In this document: positions 27,520 to 35,349 of the stretch, piece by piece | Numbering within the stretch: the first letter of the stretch is position 1 | Layout of the letters: each line of letters begins with the position of its first letter | Source of the DNA: Symploca sp. SIO2C1 | GTDB taxonomy: Bacteria; Cyanobacteriota; Cyanobacteriia; Cyanobacteriales; Coleofasciculaceae | Direction of reading: 5' to 3' | NCBI GenBank assembly: GCA_010692635.1 | Contig: JAAHGL010000061.1 | Coordinates: forward strand, 1-37,161 | DNA length: 37,161 nt | Translations under genes and position numbers: made by a program | Notes under the pieces: model-generated | The model's database searches: none | The model's input: the letters and a program-made list of their open reading frames with translations, nothing else | What the model was told of the DNA's origin: nothing

Positions 27520-28620
27520 ATGAAAAAAGATTTTTATTATCTTCGGCTCTCACTCATTTCCCTGCTTGGAGCCCTATGCTTTGCAGGGGTTCACACACCG
27601 ATTGTGTCTGCTCACTGGGCTGATCTTACCGTTGCGGACATTATGGTTGAAAATACCACTGCTCAGATGACATTGACTATTCCTACAACTCTTGTGAAAT
27701 TTGCTGATGAAAATGGCAATGGACAAATTTCAGTGCCTGAATTTAAAACCCATCAAAAAGAGCTTGAAGACGTTTTCCGAGATCGGATTTCTTTCAATAA
27801 TAATAACAGCGAATCCGCCAAGTTAACCTTAGAAAGAGTACTAGAGAAATCTGCTAGACCGGCTGAAATACCTGAAATGCACAGTACCTTTTTACTGCAA
27901 TATAGTTGGTCAGGACCTTTACAAAATTTAGCAATTAATTATGACCTTTTCCCTTCAGACACCCACACTCCTCAATGCTTAGCAACAATCTCTCAAGGAG
28001 GCACAACTCGTAACTTTGTGTTTACTCCTGAGAGTACAATCTTTACCTTAACGGAAGAATCTCCCTGGCAAGAGCAATTTGCAAGTTTCCTCAAGCTAGG
28101 TATTGAGCATATTTTCACTGGCTATGATCATATTTTATTCTTGATTGCCTTACTGTTACCCGGTGGAAAACTCCCTGAGCTGCTTAAGATTATTACAGCT
28201 TTTACGATCGCTCATTCCCTAACCCTTTCCTTAGCAGCTCTCAATATCATTACTCTTCCCACTGCTTTAGTAGAAAGTCTCATTGCTTTATCGATCATCT
28301 ACATTGCTGTTGAAAATCTCTGGCACAAGCAATTTCGGCATCGTGGGTGGATTACATTTATTTTTGGACTAGTTCATGGTTTGGGGTTTGCCAACATTTT
28401 GCGGGAACTAACAGGTTCTCAAGGTAATTTGGTTTTGTCCCTCGCTAGCTTCAATCTGGGGGTAGAATTGGGTCAAATTGCGATCGTACTCATCGCTTTT
28501 CTTTGGCTCAGAGTACTTCACAAATATACCTGGTTTTTCACTGTTCGTCGTGGTGTTTATTTTTCTATGATTCTCATCGGTACTATCTGGTTTACCGAAC
28601 GTGCTATTTCGGCTATATAA
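27520..28620 (+). CDS. HupE/UreJ-family membrane protein with an EF-hand domain
   Basis: The 366-residue protein has a signal peptide (about 1-31), an extracytoplasmic domain (32-185) and a HupE/UreJ_2-type membrane domain of about six helices (190-366). The soluble part contains a textbook EF-hand loop: Asp63, Asn65, Asn67, Gln69, Ser71 and Glu74 in DENGNGQISVPE. The membrane part has EHIFTGYDHILFLIALLLPG (His196, Asp202, His203), AHSLTLSLAAL (His231) and FGLVHGLGFA (His285), a histidine set suited to metal binding. HupE/UreJ relatives are linked to nickel or cobalt supply for hydrogenase and urease, but this branch has no assigned substrate. Its ATG is the last unit of an ATGACAA array. MITE family A begins seven bases after the stop. 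Confidence 0.88.
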   Translation: MKKDFYYLRLSLISLLGALCFAGVHTPIVSAHWADLTVADIMVENTTAQMTLTIPTTLVKFADENGNGQISVPEFKTHQKELEDVFRDRISFNNNNSESAKLTLERVLEKSARPAEIPEMHSTFLLQYSWSGPLQNLAINYDLFPSDTHTPQCLATISQGGTTRNFVFTPESTIFTLTEESPWQEQFASFLKLGIEHIFTGYDHILFLIALLLPGGKLPELLKIITAFTIAHSLTLSLAALNIITLPTALVESLIALSIIYIAVENLWHKQFRHRGWITFIFGLVHGLGFANILRELTGSQGNLVLSLASFNLGVELGQIAIVLIAFLWLRVLHKYTWFFTVRRGVYFSMILIGTIWFTERAISAI

Positions 28621-28626
28621 CGTATA

Positions 28627-28728
28627 CAGCGTTTTTCATTTAGATGAGGTACAAAGAGCCTGGTTTTTGGGAATGGGGAATGGGGAATAGGGAATAGGAT
28701 CTGTATCTCACTAGACTGAGAAATACTT
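28627..28728. mobile_element. 102-bp MITE family A, copy 2
   Basis: It is nearly identical to 19684-19785 along its entire length, including the GAGGTACAAAGAG and GGATCTGTA blocks and the GGGGAAT units. TA flanks both ends (28625-28626, 28729-28730). The last bases of the right end are degenerate (ACTT instead of GCTG). Confidence 0.8.
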
Positions 28729-28742
28729 TATCAATTAAAACT

Positions 28743-28820
28743 GTAGGTTGGGTGGAGCGATAGCGTAACCCAACAGCGGAGTATACTGTGTTGGGTTTCA
28801 CTTCGTTCCACCCAACCTAC
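28743..28820. repeat. 78-bp interspersed hairpin GTAGGTTGGGTGGA
   Basis: GTAGGTTGGGTGGAGCGATA and CGTAACCCAACA pair with TGTGTTGGGTTTCACTTCG and TTCCACCCAACCTAC. This is a widespread cyanobacterial palindromic repeat family. Confidence 0.75.
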
Positions 28821-28985
28821 TTAGGGCTTGCTGAATAAGTCGATTGATTCTGGTTTTGAAGTAATAAGTAATAAGTAATAAGTAATAAGTAAAGAGTGTA
28901 CTATCGCTTGCTGCACAACTCAGGGTTGTATCTGCACTCTGTGAACTCTGTGGCTCTGTGGTTCACTTCAAAAAATGCTATTAGC

Positions 28986-30512
28986 TTATGACAAATAAGT
29001 AGACACTCCAGGTCCTAAAGGTATTCCCAAAATCAACCACAAAATAAACAAAATTGACCATCCAAGAAGAAAGACTACTGAATAGGGTAACATCATTGCA
29101 ATTAACGTTCCCAAACCAAAATTTTTATCATATTTTTGCCCATAAGCCACAATAATAGGAAAATAGGGCAACAGTGGTGTAACCATATTGGTGCTAGAAT
29201 CCCCAATCCGATAAACCAGTTGAGTCAGCTCAGGAGAATAGTCCAACAACATCAACATCGGTACAAAAACAGGAGCCATAATCGCCCATTTCCCCGAAGC
29301 TGAACCAATAAATAGATTAATGAATCCACTCAGAACAATCAAACCCAACAGCAAGAGAATTCCTGTTAATCCCGTCCCTTGCAAGAATTCTGCCCCGGAA
29401 ATGGCGACAATGAGTCCTAAGTTTGTCCAACTAAAATAGGCAACAAATTGAGCCATAAAAAAGGAAAGTACCAGATAATATCCCATCCCACTCATTGCGG
29501 AAGTCATTCCTTGGATGGCATCTTTATCGGTTTTAATGGTTCCCGCTCCTAACCCATAGGCAATACCCAGAATTAAAAACACCAATGTCATGATAAATAC
29601 GATACCGGTGAGAAAGGGTGAGGGAATAATGGTGAATGTCTCTGGCTGTCGGAGAATTCCCTGAGCCGGTAGAACTAAAGCCATCAAGAGTCCAATTAAG
29701 GCAGCCAAGGAATAACCTGCCCATCTTAGTCCTTTTTTTTCCTCTGCTGTCAGTGTTTCCAGGGAAAAGTTCACAGTTTCTGATGGTTGATACGTACCTA
29801 ATTGAGGTGCAACAATTCTTTCAGTCACCCACCAACCCAAGAAAGTGATAACCAGGGTTGAAACTGCCATAAAATAATAATTGGCGGTGGCATCGACTGT
29901 GTAATTACCATCAATTAATTGAGCACCACTTTGAGTGATGCCTGCTAGCAAAGGGTCAAGGGAGTTGACTAGGAAGTTAGCACTAAACCCTCCCGCAACT
30001 CCAGCAAAAGCAGCAGCTAATCCAGCGATTGGATGTTTACCAAAAGAGAGAAAAACTAAAGCTGCTAAGGGGGGTAAAATCACATAACCTGCATCTGCTC
30101 CTAGGTTGGACATTACACCAATAAACACAATCACAGGAGTAATTAATTGAGCAGGGGCAATTAAAACTCCCTGCCTGAGAATTGCAGCTAACAATCCCGT
30201 ATATTCAGCTACCCCAAACCCTAAAATTGCGACTAATACAGTCCCTAGTGGAGGAAAGGAGACAAAATTACTCACCGCCTCACTGACAATGCGGCGAATT
30301 CCGTCGGGGGTAAGGATAGAAACTGCTTCGATTGTTTCTTTAGTTGCCGGATGAGTGACTGACACCCCCATTCCACTCGCGATCGCACTCACTATAATGA
30401 TAATGAAACATAGAACGATAAAGATCGTCACAGGATCAGGTAAACGATTGCCGACGTTTTCAACTCTTTGCAGAATCGAGGAAATGAAATTTTTTTTGTG
30501 ATTATTTACCAT
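28986..30512 (-). CDS. AbgT-family transporter
   Basis: The 508-residue protein is an integral membrane transporter of about 12 helices. The opening LQRVENVGNRLPDPVTIFIV, the SNLGADAGYVILPPLAALVF motif, ASGKWAIMAPVFVPMLMLLD and the GDSSTNMVTPLLPYFPIIVA segment are diagnostic of AbgT. Founding members import p-aminobenzoyl-glutamate, and others act as antimetabolite (sulfonamide) efflux pumps using the proton motive force. The substrate here is unknown. The gene is convergent with the HupE gene and divergent from the FMN-dependent oxidase gene across a 152-base repeat-rich spacer. Confidence 0.93.
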   Translation of the reverse strand: MVNNHKKNFISSILQRVENVGNRLPDPVTIFIVLCFIIIIVSAIASGMGVSVTHPATKETIEAVSILTPDGIRRIVSEAVSNFVSFPPLGTVLVAILGFGVAEYTGLLAAILRQGVLIAPAQLITPVIVFIGVMSNLGADAGYVILPPLAALVFLSFGKHPIAGLAAAFAGVAGGFSANFLVNSLDPLLAGITQSGAQLIDGNYTVDATANYYFMAVSTLVITFLGWWVTERIVAPQLGTYQPSETVNFSLETLTAEEKKGLRWAGYSLAALIGLLMALVLPAQGILRQPETFTIIPSPFLTGIVFIMTLVFLILGIAYGLGAGTIKTDKDAIQGMTSAMSGMGYYLVLSFFMAQFVAYFSWTNLGLIVAISGAEFLQGTGLTGILLLLGLIVLSGFINLFIGSASGKWAIMAPVFVPMLMLLDYSPELTQLVYRIGDSSTNMVTPLLPYFPIIVAYGQKYDKNFGLGTLIAMMLPYSVVFLLGWSILFILWLILGIPLGPGVSTYLS

Positions 30513-30534
30513 AGGTTTAGAGCAGAGATCCGGT

Positions 30535-30664
30535 GTTAGGTGGTAGGTATTAGGTATTAGGTGTTAGGTGTTAGGTGTTAGGTTTTTCCCAATTTAAAAG
30601 TGTATATTTTTCTTAGACAGAAGTTGACAGACACTAAGAACAAACAACAAATAACAAACAACAA
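30535..30664. repeat. heptamer arrays in the divergent AbgT/oxidase spacer
   Basis: AGGTGTT-type heptamers occupy 30535-30582 and AACAAAC/AACAAAT units 30643-30664. The second array continues into the first codons of the oxidase gene. A short unique segment (30590-30640) between them must hold the oxidase promoter. Confidence 0.7.
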
Positions 30665-31771
30665 ATGACAAATAACAAACCAATAAATCTTTTGGAATAC
30701 GAAGTCATTGCACCACAACATCTATCTCAGATGGCGCTGGATTACTATGCTAGTGGTGCTGGGGATGAGGTAACACTACGGAGTAATCGTACTGCTTTTG
30801 AGGCGTTGAAACTTCGTCCTCGGATGTTAGTGGATGTCAGCCAACGGGATTTAAGTACAGAAATTTTGGGAGAGCCTGTTTCCATGCCGATTTTAGTTGC
30901 GCCGATGGCTTTCCAATGTCTGGCGCATCCGGAAGGAGAAATTGCAACAGCTAAAGCAGCAGCTGCTTTAGGAACGGTAATGATTTTGAGTACAATGTCC
31001 ACCAAGAGTTTAGAAGAGGTGGCACAAGTTCCCCAGCATACCAACCAGTGGTTTCAATTGTATATCCATCGCGATCGCGCCTTGACTCGTGCTTTAGTAG
31101 AAAGAGCCGAGGCAGCTCGTTTTACTGCTCTGTGCCTGACTGTAGATGCGCCACTTCTAGGATCTCGGGAAAGGGATCGGCGCAATCAGTTTACCTTACC
31201 ATCAGGGATGGAGTTGGCAAATTTAGCAACAATGGCAGATTTGAAGATTCCCAAAACAGCTGGAGAATCTGGTTTATTGAGTTATTTTGCTCAGCAAATT
31301 GATCCAGGAGTAACCTGGCGGGATGTGGAATGGTTGCACTCACTAACATCTCTGCCCATAGTAGTGAAAGGGATTTTACGAGGAGATGATGCCTTGCGAG
31401 CGGTGGAATATGGAGCCAAGGCAGTGATTGTATCCAATCATGGAGGTAGACAATTAGATGGAGCGATCGCTACTATTGATGCTTTACCTGAAATTGTGGC
31501 AGCGGTGGGAGATAAAGGTCAAGTACTAATTGATGGCGGTATCCGGCGTGGTACTGATATATTGAAGGCTTTAGCTTTGGGAGCAAAAGCGGTTTTGTTA
31601 GGACGTCCAGTTTTGTGGGGATTAGCTCTTCAAGGAGAAGCTGGAGTGCATCATGTGTTACAACTTTTGCGGGATGAGTTGGAGCTGGCTATGGGTTTGA
31701 GTGGCTGTGCCAGCATACAAGATATTGACTCTAGTTTAGTTAAGTTAAGACGCATTGAAATTGGTTTGTAA
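30665..31771 (+). CDS. FMN-dependent 2-hydroxyacid oxidase/dehydrogenase
   Basis: A 368-residue TIM-barrel flavoenzyme of the lactate/glycolate oxidase family. Visible are INLLEYEVIAPQHLSQMALD, YYASGAGDE, PMLVAPMAFQ-like ILVAPMAFQCLAHPEGE, QLYIHRDR, the LTVDAPLLGSRERDRRN segment, the active-site histidine in VSNHGGRQLDGAIATIDALP, and the FMN-phosphate loop VLIDGGIRRGTDILKALALG. It oxidises a 2-hydroxyacid such as glycolate or L-lactate to the 2-oxoacid; in cyanobacteria closely related enzymes are L-lactate oxidases or glycolate oxidases, and the sequence does not decide which. The N-terminal MTNNKP is encoded by the tail of an AACAAAT/AATGACA array. Confidence 0.92.
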   Translation: MTNNKPINLLEYEVIAPQHLSQMALDYYASGAGDEVTLRSNRTAFEALKLRPRMLVDVSQRDLSTEILGEPVSMPILVAPMAFQCLAHPEGEIATAKAAAALGTVMILSTMSTKSLEEVAQVPQHTNQWFQLYIHRDRALTRALVERAEAARFTALCLTVDAPLLGSRERDRRNQFTLPSGMELANLATMADLKIPKTAGESGLLSYFAQQIDPGVTWRDVEWLHSLTSLPIVVKGILRGDDALRAVEYGAKAVIVSNHGGRQLDGAIATIDALPEIVAAVGDKGQVLIDGGIRRGTDILKALALGAKAVLLGRPVLWGLALQGEAGVHHVLQLLRDELELAMGLSGCASIQDIDSSLVKLRRIEIGL

Positions 31772-32087
31772 TATCATGTCAGGCAAATTACCCATAATAA
31801 AAATTTCTCCGCGTCTCCGTGCCAGTCTTAATTACGGTGATTAAAGCCGATAACCCATCATATACTATGAGAACCAATTTGTCAATCTGAAAATTTCTTT
31901 AAAATTCTTTAAGAAGTAGGCAGTAGACTTCTCTAACAAAGAATCTGTAACGCTTATCCTATCTACATGAAAACTTAACTTCTGGAAATGTCTAACTTAG
32001 ATCGCTTATTGATTGCATAGTTTAACAACCCTTGCATATTTTAACAAGCCTTGTATATTGATAACGTGGTAATCTTAACTAGACAAT
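31772..32087. other. upstream region of the methyltransferase operon
   Basis: The gap is AT-rich and contains a partial CGCGTCTCCG unit (31808-31823), TTTCTTTAAAATTCTTTAAG (31891-31910), and near its right end a tandem pair of 20-base sequences. There is no gene. Unlike neighbouring gaps it is mostly free of MITEs, which fits a real regulatory region. Confidence 0.45.
32021..32059 (+). promoter_or_regulatory. tandem 19-20-bp direct repeat upstream of methyltransferase gene
   Basis: TTTAACAACCCTTGCATATT is followed with a 19-base period by TTTAACAAGCCTTGTATATT (two differences). It ends 28 bases before the ATG. The second copy's TATATTGATAAC could also serve as a -10 region. The arrangement suggests an operator for a helical-phase-bound regulator. 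Confidence 0.45.
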
Positions 32088-33485
32088 ATGAGCCAAAGCA
32101 GATTTACAGAAACAGAGACTGAGGCATTTTATGATGCCGAGGACAGTCTCTACCGCAGTTTTTGGGACTCAGATGGTAGTCTTCACTGGGGTTATTTTCT
32201 GGACTTGGTTCCCACCCGTGTTGAGGAGTTCGTTCCCGCCTGCCAGCGCTGGAATGAATATATGCTAGAAAACAGCCGAATTACAGCCTCCTCTAAGGTT
32301 CTAGATCTCGGCTGTGGTAATGGTAATACTGCTATTTGGCTAGCTGAAAAGACAGGATGTGAAATAGTCGGCATCGATTTGAGTAATGTTCGCATTAGTA
32401 ACGCTATAGAGAAAGCTCGAAACTATCCATCCTTGCGTCTCCAATTTCACAAGGCATCCGCGACTAACCTACCTTTTGAAGAGGGGACTTTTACCCACAT
32501 TTGGAGCCAGGCAACCCTCTACCATGTTCATGAACGACACTCGGCTTTGAGAGAAATGCATCGGGTTCTTCAAGAAAATGGTATATTCCTCTTTGACGAT
32601 TTGATAACCCCAACAAAGCAAATCAGTGAACAAGCTCGCAAGTACGTTTACGATCGCCTGCTATTTGAACCAACCTACAGCCACTCAGACTATATCGATG
32701 CTTTGAGTCAACTAGGCTTAATGGTATTGCAGTCAAAAGATTTAAGCGAACATCTCCAGAAAAGTTACGAACTACTCTCCCACTTGGCTCAGTCCCAATA
32801 TCCAGATTTGAGTGCCGCTTACGAGAAAATGTGCGAGGCGATTGCGTCGGGAGAACTAGGGTGGAGCTTCTTTTTGGGGGAAAAAGTCAGCAATCGCCTT
32901 TCCTGGATCTATGAAACCAAAGATACCCAAAAGTTGCAGGATAAATATGATGCTTGGTCTCGCATCTATGATACTGAATTAGATCAAGCCTATCGTATCA
33001 GTCCAATTCAGTCAGCTCGTGCCTTAGCCAAAATACTGCCAAATAAAGACGCTAGGATTCTAGATGCCGGAGCTGGTACAGGGATGGTAGGAGAGGCTTT
33101 GGCAGAATTGGGATATACCAACCTTACTGCAATTGACCTCTCGGAAGAGATGCTAGAAGTTGCTCGGGAAAAGCAAGTTTACCAAACCCTCTATCAAGAC
33201 AATTTAGAAGCACTAGTCAATTGTTCGACTGCCTCTAGCTTTGATGCTATCATCTCTGTCGGAGTTTTTACTTTTGGTCATGCTCAACCAAAAGCTTTGC
33301 TTAATTTGGATACTTTGTTAATATCTGGTGGTTACTTTGTGCTTACCGTGCGTGTAGATTACCACGACAATAACCAAACTTTGCACAAGGTACTAGAAGA
33401 TCTATCTTGGATTTTAATCAGCCGAGAAGAATTTACTATCTTCGATACAGAATCCATGTATAGTATGGTTTTCCAAAAGAAGTAG
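32088..33485 (+). CDS. tandem two-domain SAM-dependent methyltransferase
   Basis: The 465-residue protein joins two Rossmann methyltransferase domains. The first (about 20-275) resembles sarcosine/dimethylglycine N-methyltransferases, with motif I VLDLGCGNGN at 71-80, GIDLSN, LPFEEGTFTHIWSQATLYHV and LFDDLITP. The second (about 300-465) has KYDAWSRIYDTELDQ, motif I ILDAGAGTGM at 324-333, AIDLSEEMLEVAREK and GGYFVLTVRVDYH. Two SAM sites in one chain suit repeated N-methylation of an amine, as in glycine-betaine-type synthesis, but the acceptor cannot be read from the sequence. It is first in a probable operon: the PanD homologue follows after 45 bases and a cupin after that. O-methylation of a small acid is an alternative. 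Confidence 0.88.
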   Translation: MSQSRFTETETEAFYDAEDSLYRSFWDSDGSLHWGYFLDLVPTRVEEFVPACQRWNEYMLENSRITASSKVLDLGCGNGNTAIWLAEKTGCEIVGIDLSNVRISNAIEKARNYPSLRLQFHKASATNLPFEEGTFTHIWSQATLYHVHERHSALREMHRVLQENGIFLFDDLITPTKQISEQARKYVYDRLLFEPTYSHSDYIDALSQLGLMVLQSKDLSEHLQKSYELLSHLAQSQYPDLSAAYEKMCEAIASGELGWSFFLGEKVSNRLSWIYETKDTQKLQDKYDAWSRIYDTELDQAYRISPIQSARALAKILPNKDARILDAGAGTGMVGEALAELGYTNLTAIDLSEEMLEVAREKQVYQTLYQDNLEALVNCSTASSFDAIISVGVFTFGHAQPKALLNLDTLLISGGYFVLTVRVDYHDNNQTLHKVLEDLSWILISREEFTIFDTESMYSMVFQKK

Positions 33486-33530
33486 TTTTCGATTTATCTA
33501 ACAAACTCTATTCAGGAGAAAACAGAAGAA

Positions 33531-33995
33531 ATGGGGACAATCAAGCTTATGCACGCCAAGTTGCATCGTGTCCGCGTAACTGAAGCTAACCTCCATTATG
33601 TAGGTAGTATTACTATTGACCGAGAACTACTGGAAAAAGTAGGAATCCTACCCCTAGAAGAAGTAGAAATTGTCAACATTGATAATGGGAATCGCTGGTA
33701 TACTTATGTGCTCCCAGGAGAAGCAGGAAGTGGAGAAATTTGTCCTAATGGTGGCGGTGCGCTGTTGTGCAAGCGTGGAGATACCTTGATTATTTGGGCG
33801 AACGAGGATCTGGATCGCTCTGAAGTTTTGCGTAACGGACACCAAGCGCGAGTGTTGATTGCCGACGACAATAATCAAGCTCAGGAAGTTTTCTACCAAA
33901 CCCTCACTCCTAATGGGGAGACATTGGAATACAACGGTTATGAAACTGCCAACGGCAAACAACCGATTGATTCCAAGTCTTTGGTAGGAGTTTGA
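33531..33995 (+). CDS. panD: aspartate 1-decarboxylase homologue (PanD)
   Basis: PanD is a self-cleaving pyruvoyl enzyme that turns L-aspartate into beta-alanine. The proenzyme's Gly25-Ser26 cleavage site is intact in [10 protein letters not shown], as are residues matching Escherichia coli Lys9 (Lys10), Arg54 (Arg55) and Tyr58 (Tyr59 in NRWYTYVL), and [10 protein letters not shown]. The protein is 154 residues, longer than typical PanD (about 120-130), because of a C-terminal extension of about 30 residues. It may be the housekeeping enzyme for pantothenate, yet its place between a tandem methyltransferase and a ureidoglycolate-lyase-like cupin suggests another use of beta-alanine or of a related decarboxylation product. 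Ribosome binding comes from AGGAGA or GAAGA before the ATG. Confidence 0.9.
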   Translation: MGTIKLMHAKLHRVRVTEANLHYVGSITIDRELLEKVGILPLEEVEIVNIDNGNRWYTYVLPGEAGSGEICPNGGGALLCKRGDTLIIWANEDLDRSEVLRNGHQARVLIADDNNQAQEVFYQTLTPNGETLEYNGYETANGKQPIDSKSLVGV

Positions 33996-34004
33996 AATAA
34001 GCTA

Positions 34005-34613
34005 ATGACCAGTAACTTCCATTACTATGAAGTTCCCTTAAAAAGGCTGAACTCAAAAAATGCTCAAGGAGTAGGAGTCGTCTTCACAGAGTTTGAAGAT
34101 GTGGCAATAGAATTGTGCCAATGGCCTACTCAAGGAAAACGACCTTTGATTGCCAAGGGGGGTTACGGTACCGTTATTGAAGAGGAATTCAGACTTTATT
34201 GTCAGGGTTCGACTATGCTTTCTGCTGGTCATCAAAATGCTCGCGGCGGTGTCACAGGTAAGATTGTATCTGACCCAGAGAGGAACTCCAAGTATGTTCT
34301 GGTCAATTGGCTGAGTGCTCATCTGGATGCAGGAGAAGCTTTTATTGCTAAAAATGGCGAACCCGGTATATTTCTGTTGGCTCCTCCGAAAGAGGATGTC
34401 AAGCCAGAAGATTTTGTAGCCTTTTATTCGGATGGTAGTTGTGGCATATCAATGCATCCTGGGGTATGGCACACCACTCCTCTATCTCTTTCTGAACAGG
34501 AAGTAGTCTATAAGAGAAAGCAAGGCAGTATCTATGCAACAATCGATTGTGTTTTAACCAAAGAGCATAATACTTGGTTAAAGATTCCCCTGCATCAACC
34601 TGAAGATGGCTAG
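34005..34613 (+). CDS. ureidoglycolate-lyase-like cupin protein
   Basis: The 202-residue protein begins in the manner of the ureidoglycolate lyase (AllA) family, NFHYYEVPLKRLNSKNAQGVG, and carries the family's late signature GISMHPGVWHTTPL (His151, Trp155, His156), comparable with the GVNYHxxVWH motif of AllA. It is longer than typical AllA (about 160-170) by an N-terminal or internal segment around 70-100. AllA splits ureidoglycolate into glyoxylate and urea, but no other purine-catabolic gene is nearby, so the real substrate is probably different. The start lies nine bases after the panD stop, and a GGAG in the panD end (33985-33990 region) can serve as ribosome binding site. It is the last gene of the tight operon. 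Confidence 0.7.
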   Translation: MTSNFHYYEVPLKRLNSKNAQGVGVVFTEFEDVAIELCQWPTQGKRPLIAKGGYGTVIEEEFRLYCQGSTMLSAGHQNARGGVTGKIVSDPERNSKYVLVNWLSAHLDAGEAFIAKNGEPGIFLLAPPKEDVKPEDFVAFYSDGSCGISMHPGVWHTTPLSLSEQEVVYKRKQGSIYATIDCVLTKEHNTWLKIPLHQPEDG

Positions 34614-34632
34614 GAACAACCGCCAGAAGCCC

Positions 34633-34682
34633 TGCGCTATACCTCGATAGAGGTTAGCGTCGGGAGTATGTCACTAAACTCG
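34633..34682 (+). mobile_element. possible IS200/IS605 (TnpB-type) right-end remnant
   Basis: AAGCCCTGCGCTATACCTC, a short ACCTC/GAGGT stem and TTAGCGTCGGGAGTATGTCA form a sequence of the type I remember at the right end of cyanobacterial tnpB elements, where the guide (omega) RNA scaffold is encoded. No tnpB gene precedes it. The recognition is from memory and not tested. Confidence 0.35.
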
Positions 34683-34778
34683 AATGGCACTCAATCAACA
34701 TCTGAGGTGGAGCCAAGGAAAAAAGAAGTGGAAGAGCTTTGTTGAGTAATGAGCATTAGAAGGCAGGGGGCAGTCGAA

Positions 34779-34855
34779 ATGAAAATTTTTTTCACCACCA
34801 GGTGATGAAAGTAGACTCTTCCCTGCTCCCTACTCCCTACTTTCAAGTCAGGAGG
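34779..34855. repeat. second copy of the ATGAAAATTTTT...TTTCAAGTCAG repeat
   Basis: The outer blocks match 27383-27467, while the centre is a CTCCCTA array instead of CGCGTCTC. The two copies therefore share ends but differ in the heptamer core. Confidence 0.6.
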
Positions 34856-34883
34856 AACAAGAGTTTTCCTACCTAAAAAGAAA

Positions 34884-34940
34884 TCAGAAACTATTCATAT
34901 CAAGGGATTCAGACATCCCGTTGTCATTTTTAGTTTCTGA
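34884..34940. repeat. bipartite stem-loop
   Basis: TCAGAAACTA (34884-34893) pairs with TAGTTTCTGA (34931-34940); inside, AAGGGAT pairs with ATCCCGTT around TCAGAC. It has no coding potential and could be a dispersed palindrome or a small structured RNA. Confidence 0.4.
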
Positions 34941-34943
34941 ATA

Positions 34944-35085
34944 GCCCCCAGGGGGTGAGCGAAAAAAGGGTGGGGAGATAGGGAGATGGGGAGATGGGGA
35001 GATAGGGAAACAAAGGAGAACTAATAATTTGAGAGGATACTTTGCTATAAATCCCACTTCATATTTCGTTCACCCTCCCCCAGGA
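34944..35085. mobile_element. MITE family C, copy 2
   Basis: GGGGGTGAGCGAAAAAAGGG at the left and TTTCGTTCACCCTCCCCC at the right are inverted. The interior (AAACAAAGGAGAACTAATAA, GAGAGGATACTTTGCTATA) is the reverse complement of 24047-24115. Confidence 0.75.
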
Positions 35086-35096
35086 GCACTTCGTGC

Positions 35097-35219
35097 CCCC
35101 AATTGAATACAACAAACAATTCTCTTCCCTGTTGCCTGACTCGGAGACTCAGTGTTTATTTAGAGATTAGCTATTCCTATTAGCCATTAGCCATTAGCGC
35201 ATGAGCGTGTTTCTCGAGA
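35097..35219. repeat. 123-bp direct repeat, copy 1
   Basis: CCCCCAATTGAA, AACAATTCTCT, GTTGCCTGACTCGGAGACTC, TAGAGATTAGCTATT, the TTAGCCA array and GTTTCTCGAGA occur in the same order at 35350-35472. Confidence 0.75.
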
Positions 35220-35349
35220 GCGCCCGACGGGCGCGGCGGCATCCGCTATGAAGGGAAGAAACAAGTCAAATCCTCTTCCCTCCTGCCTCCTGGCCTCTGC
35301 CTCCTGCCTCCTGCCTTGTTTCTTAAGAGCCCCCATGAGCGCTTCGCAC

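Larger units (their letters stand above)
28621..28985. other. repeat-filled gap between convergent genes
   Basis: The gap consists of MITE A copy 2, a long imperfect hairpin (28743-28820) and an AGTAATA array (28859-28892), then AT-rich sequence. No gene is visible. The AbgT gene converges from the right. Confidence 0.6.
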
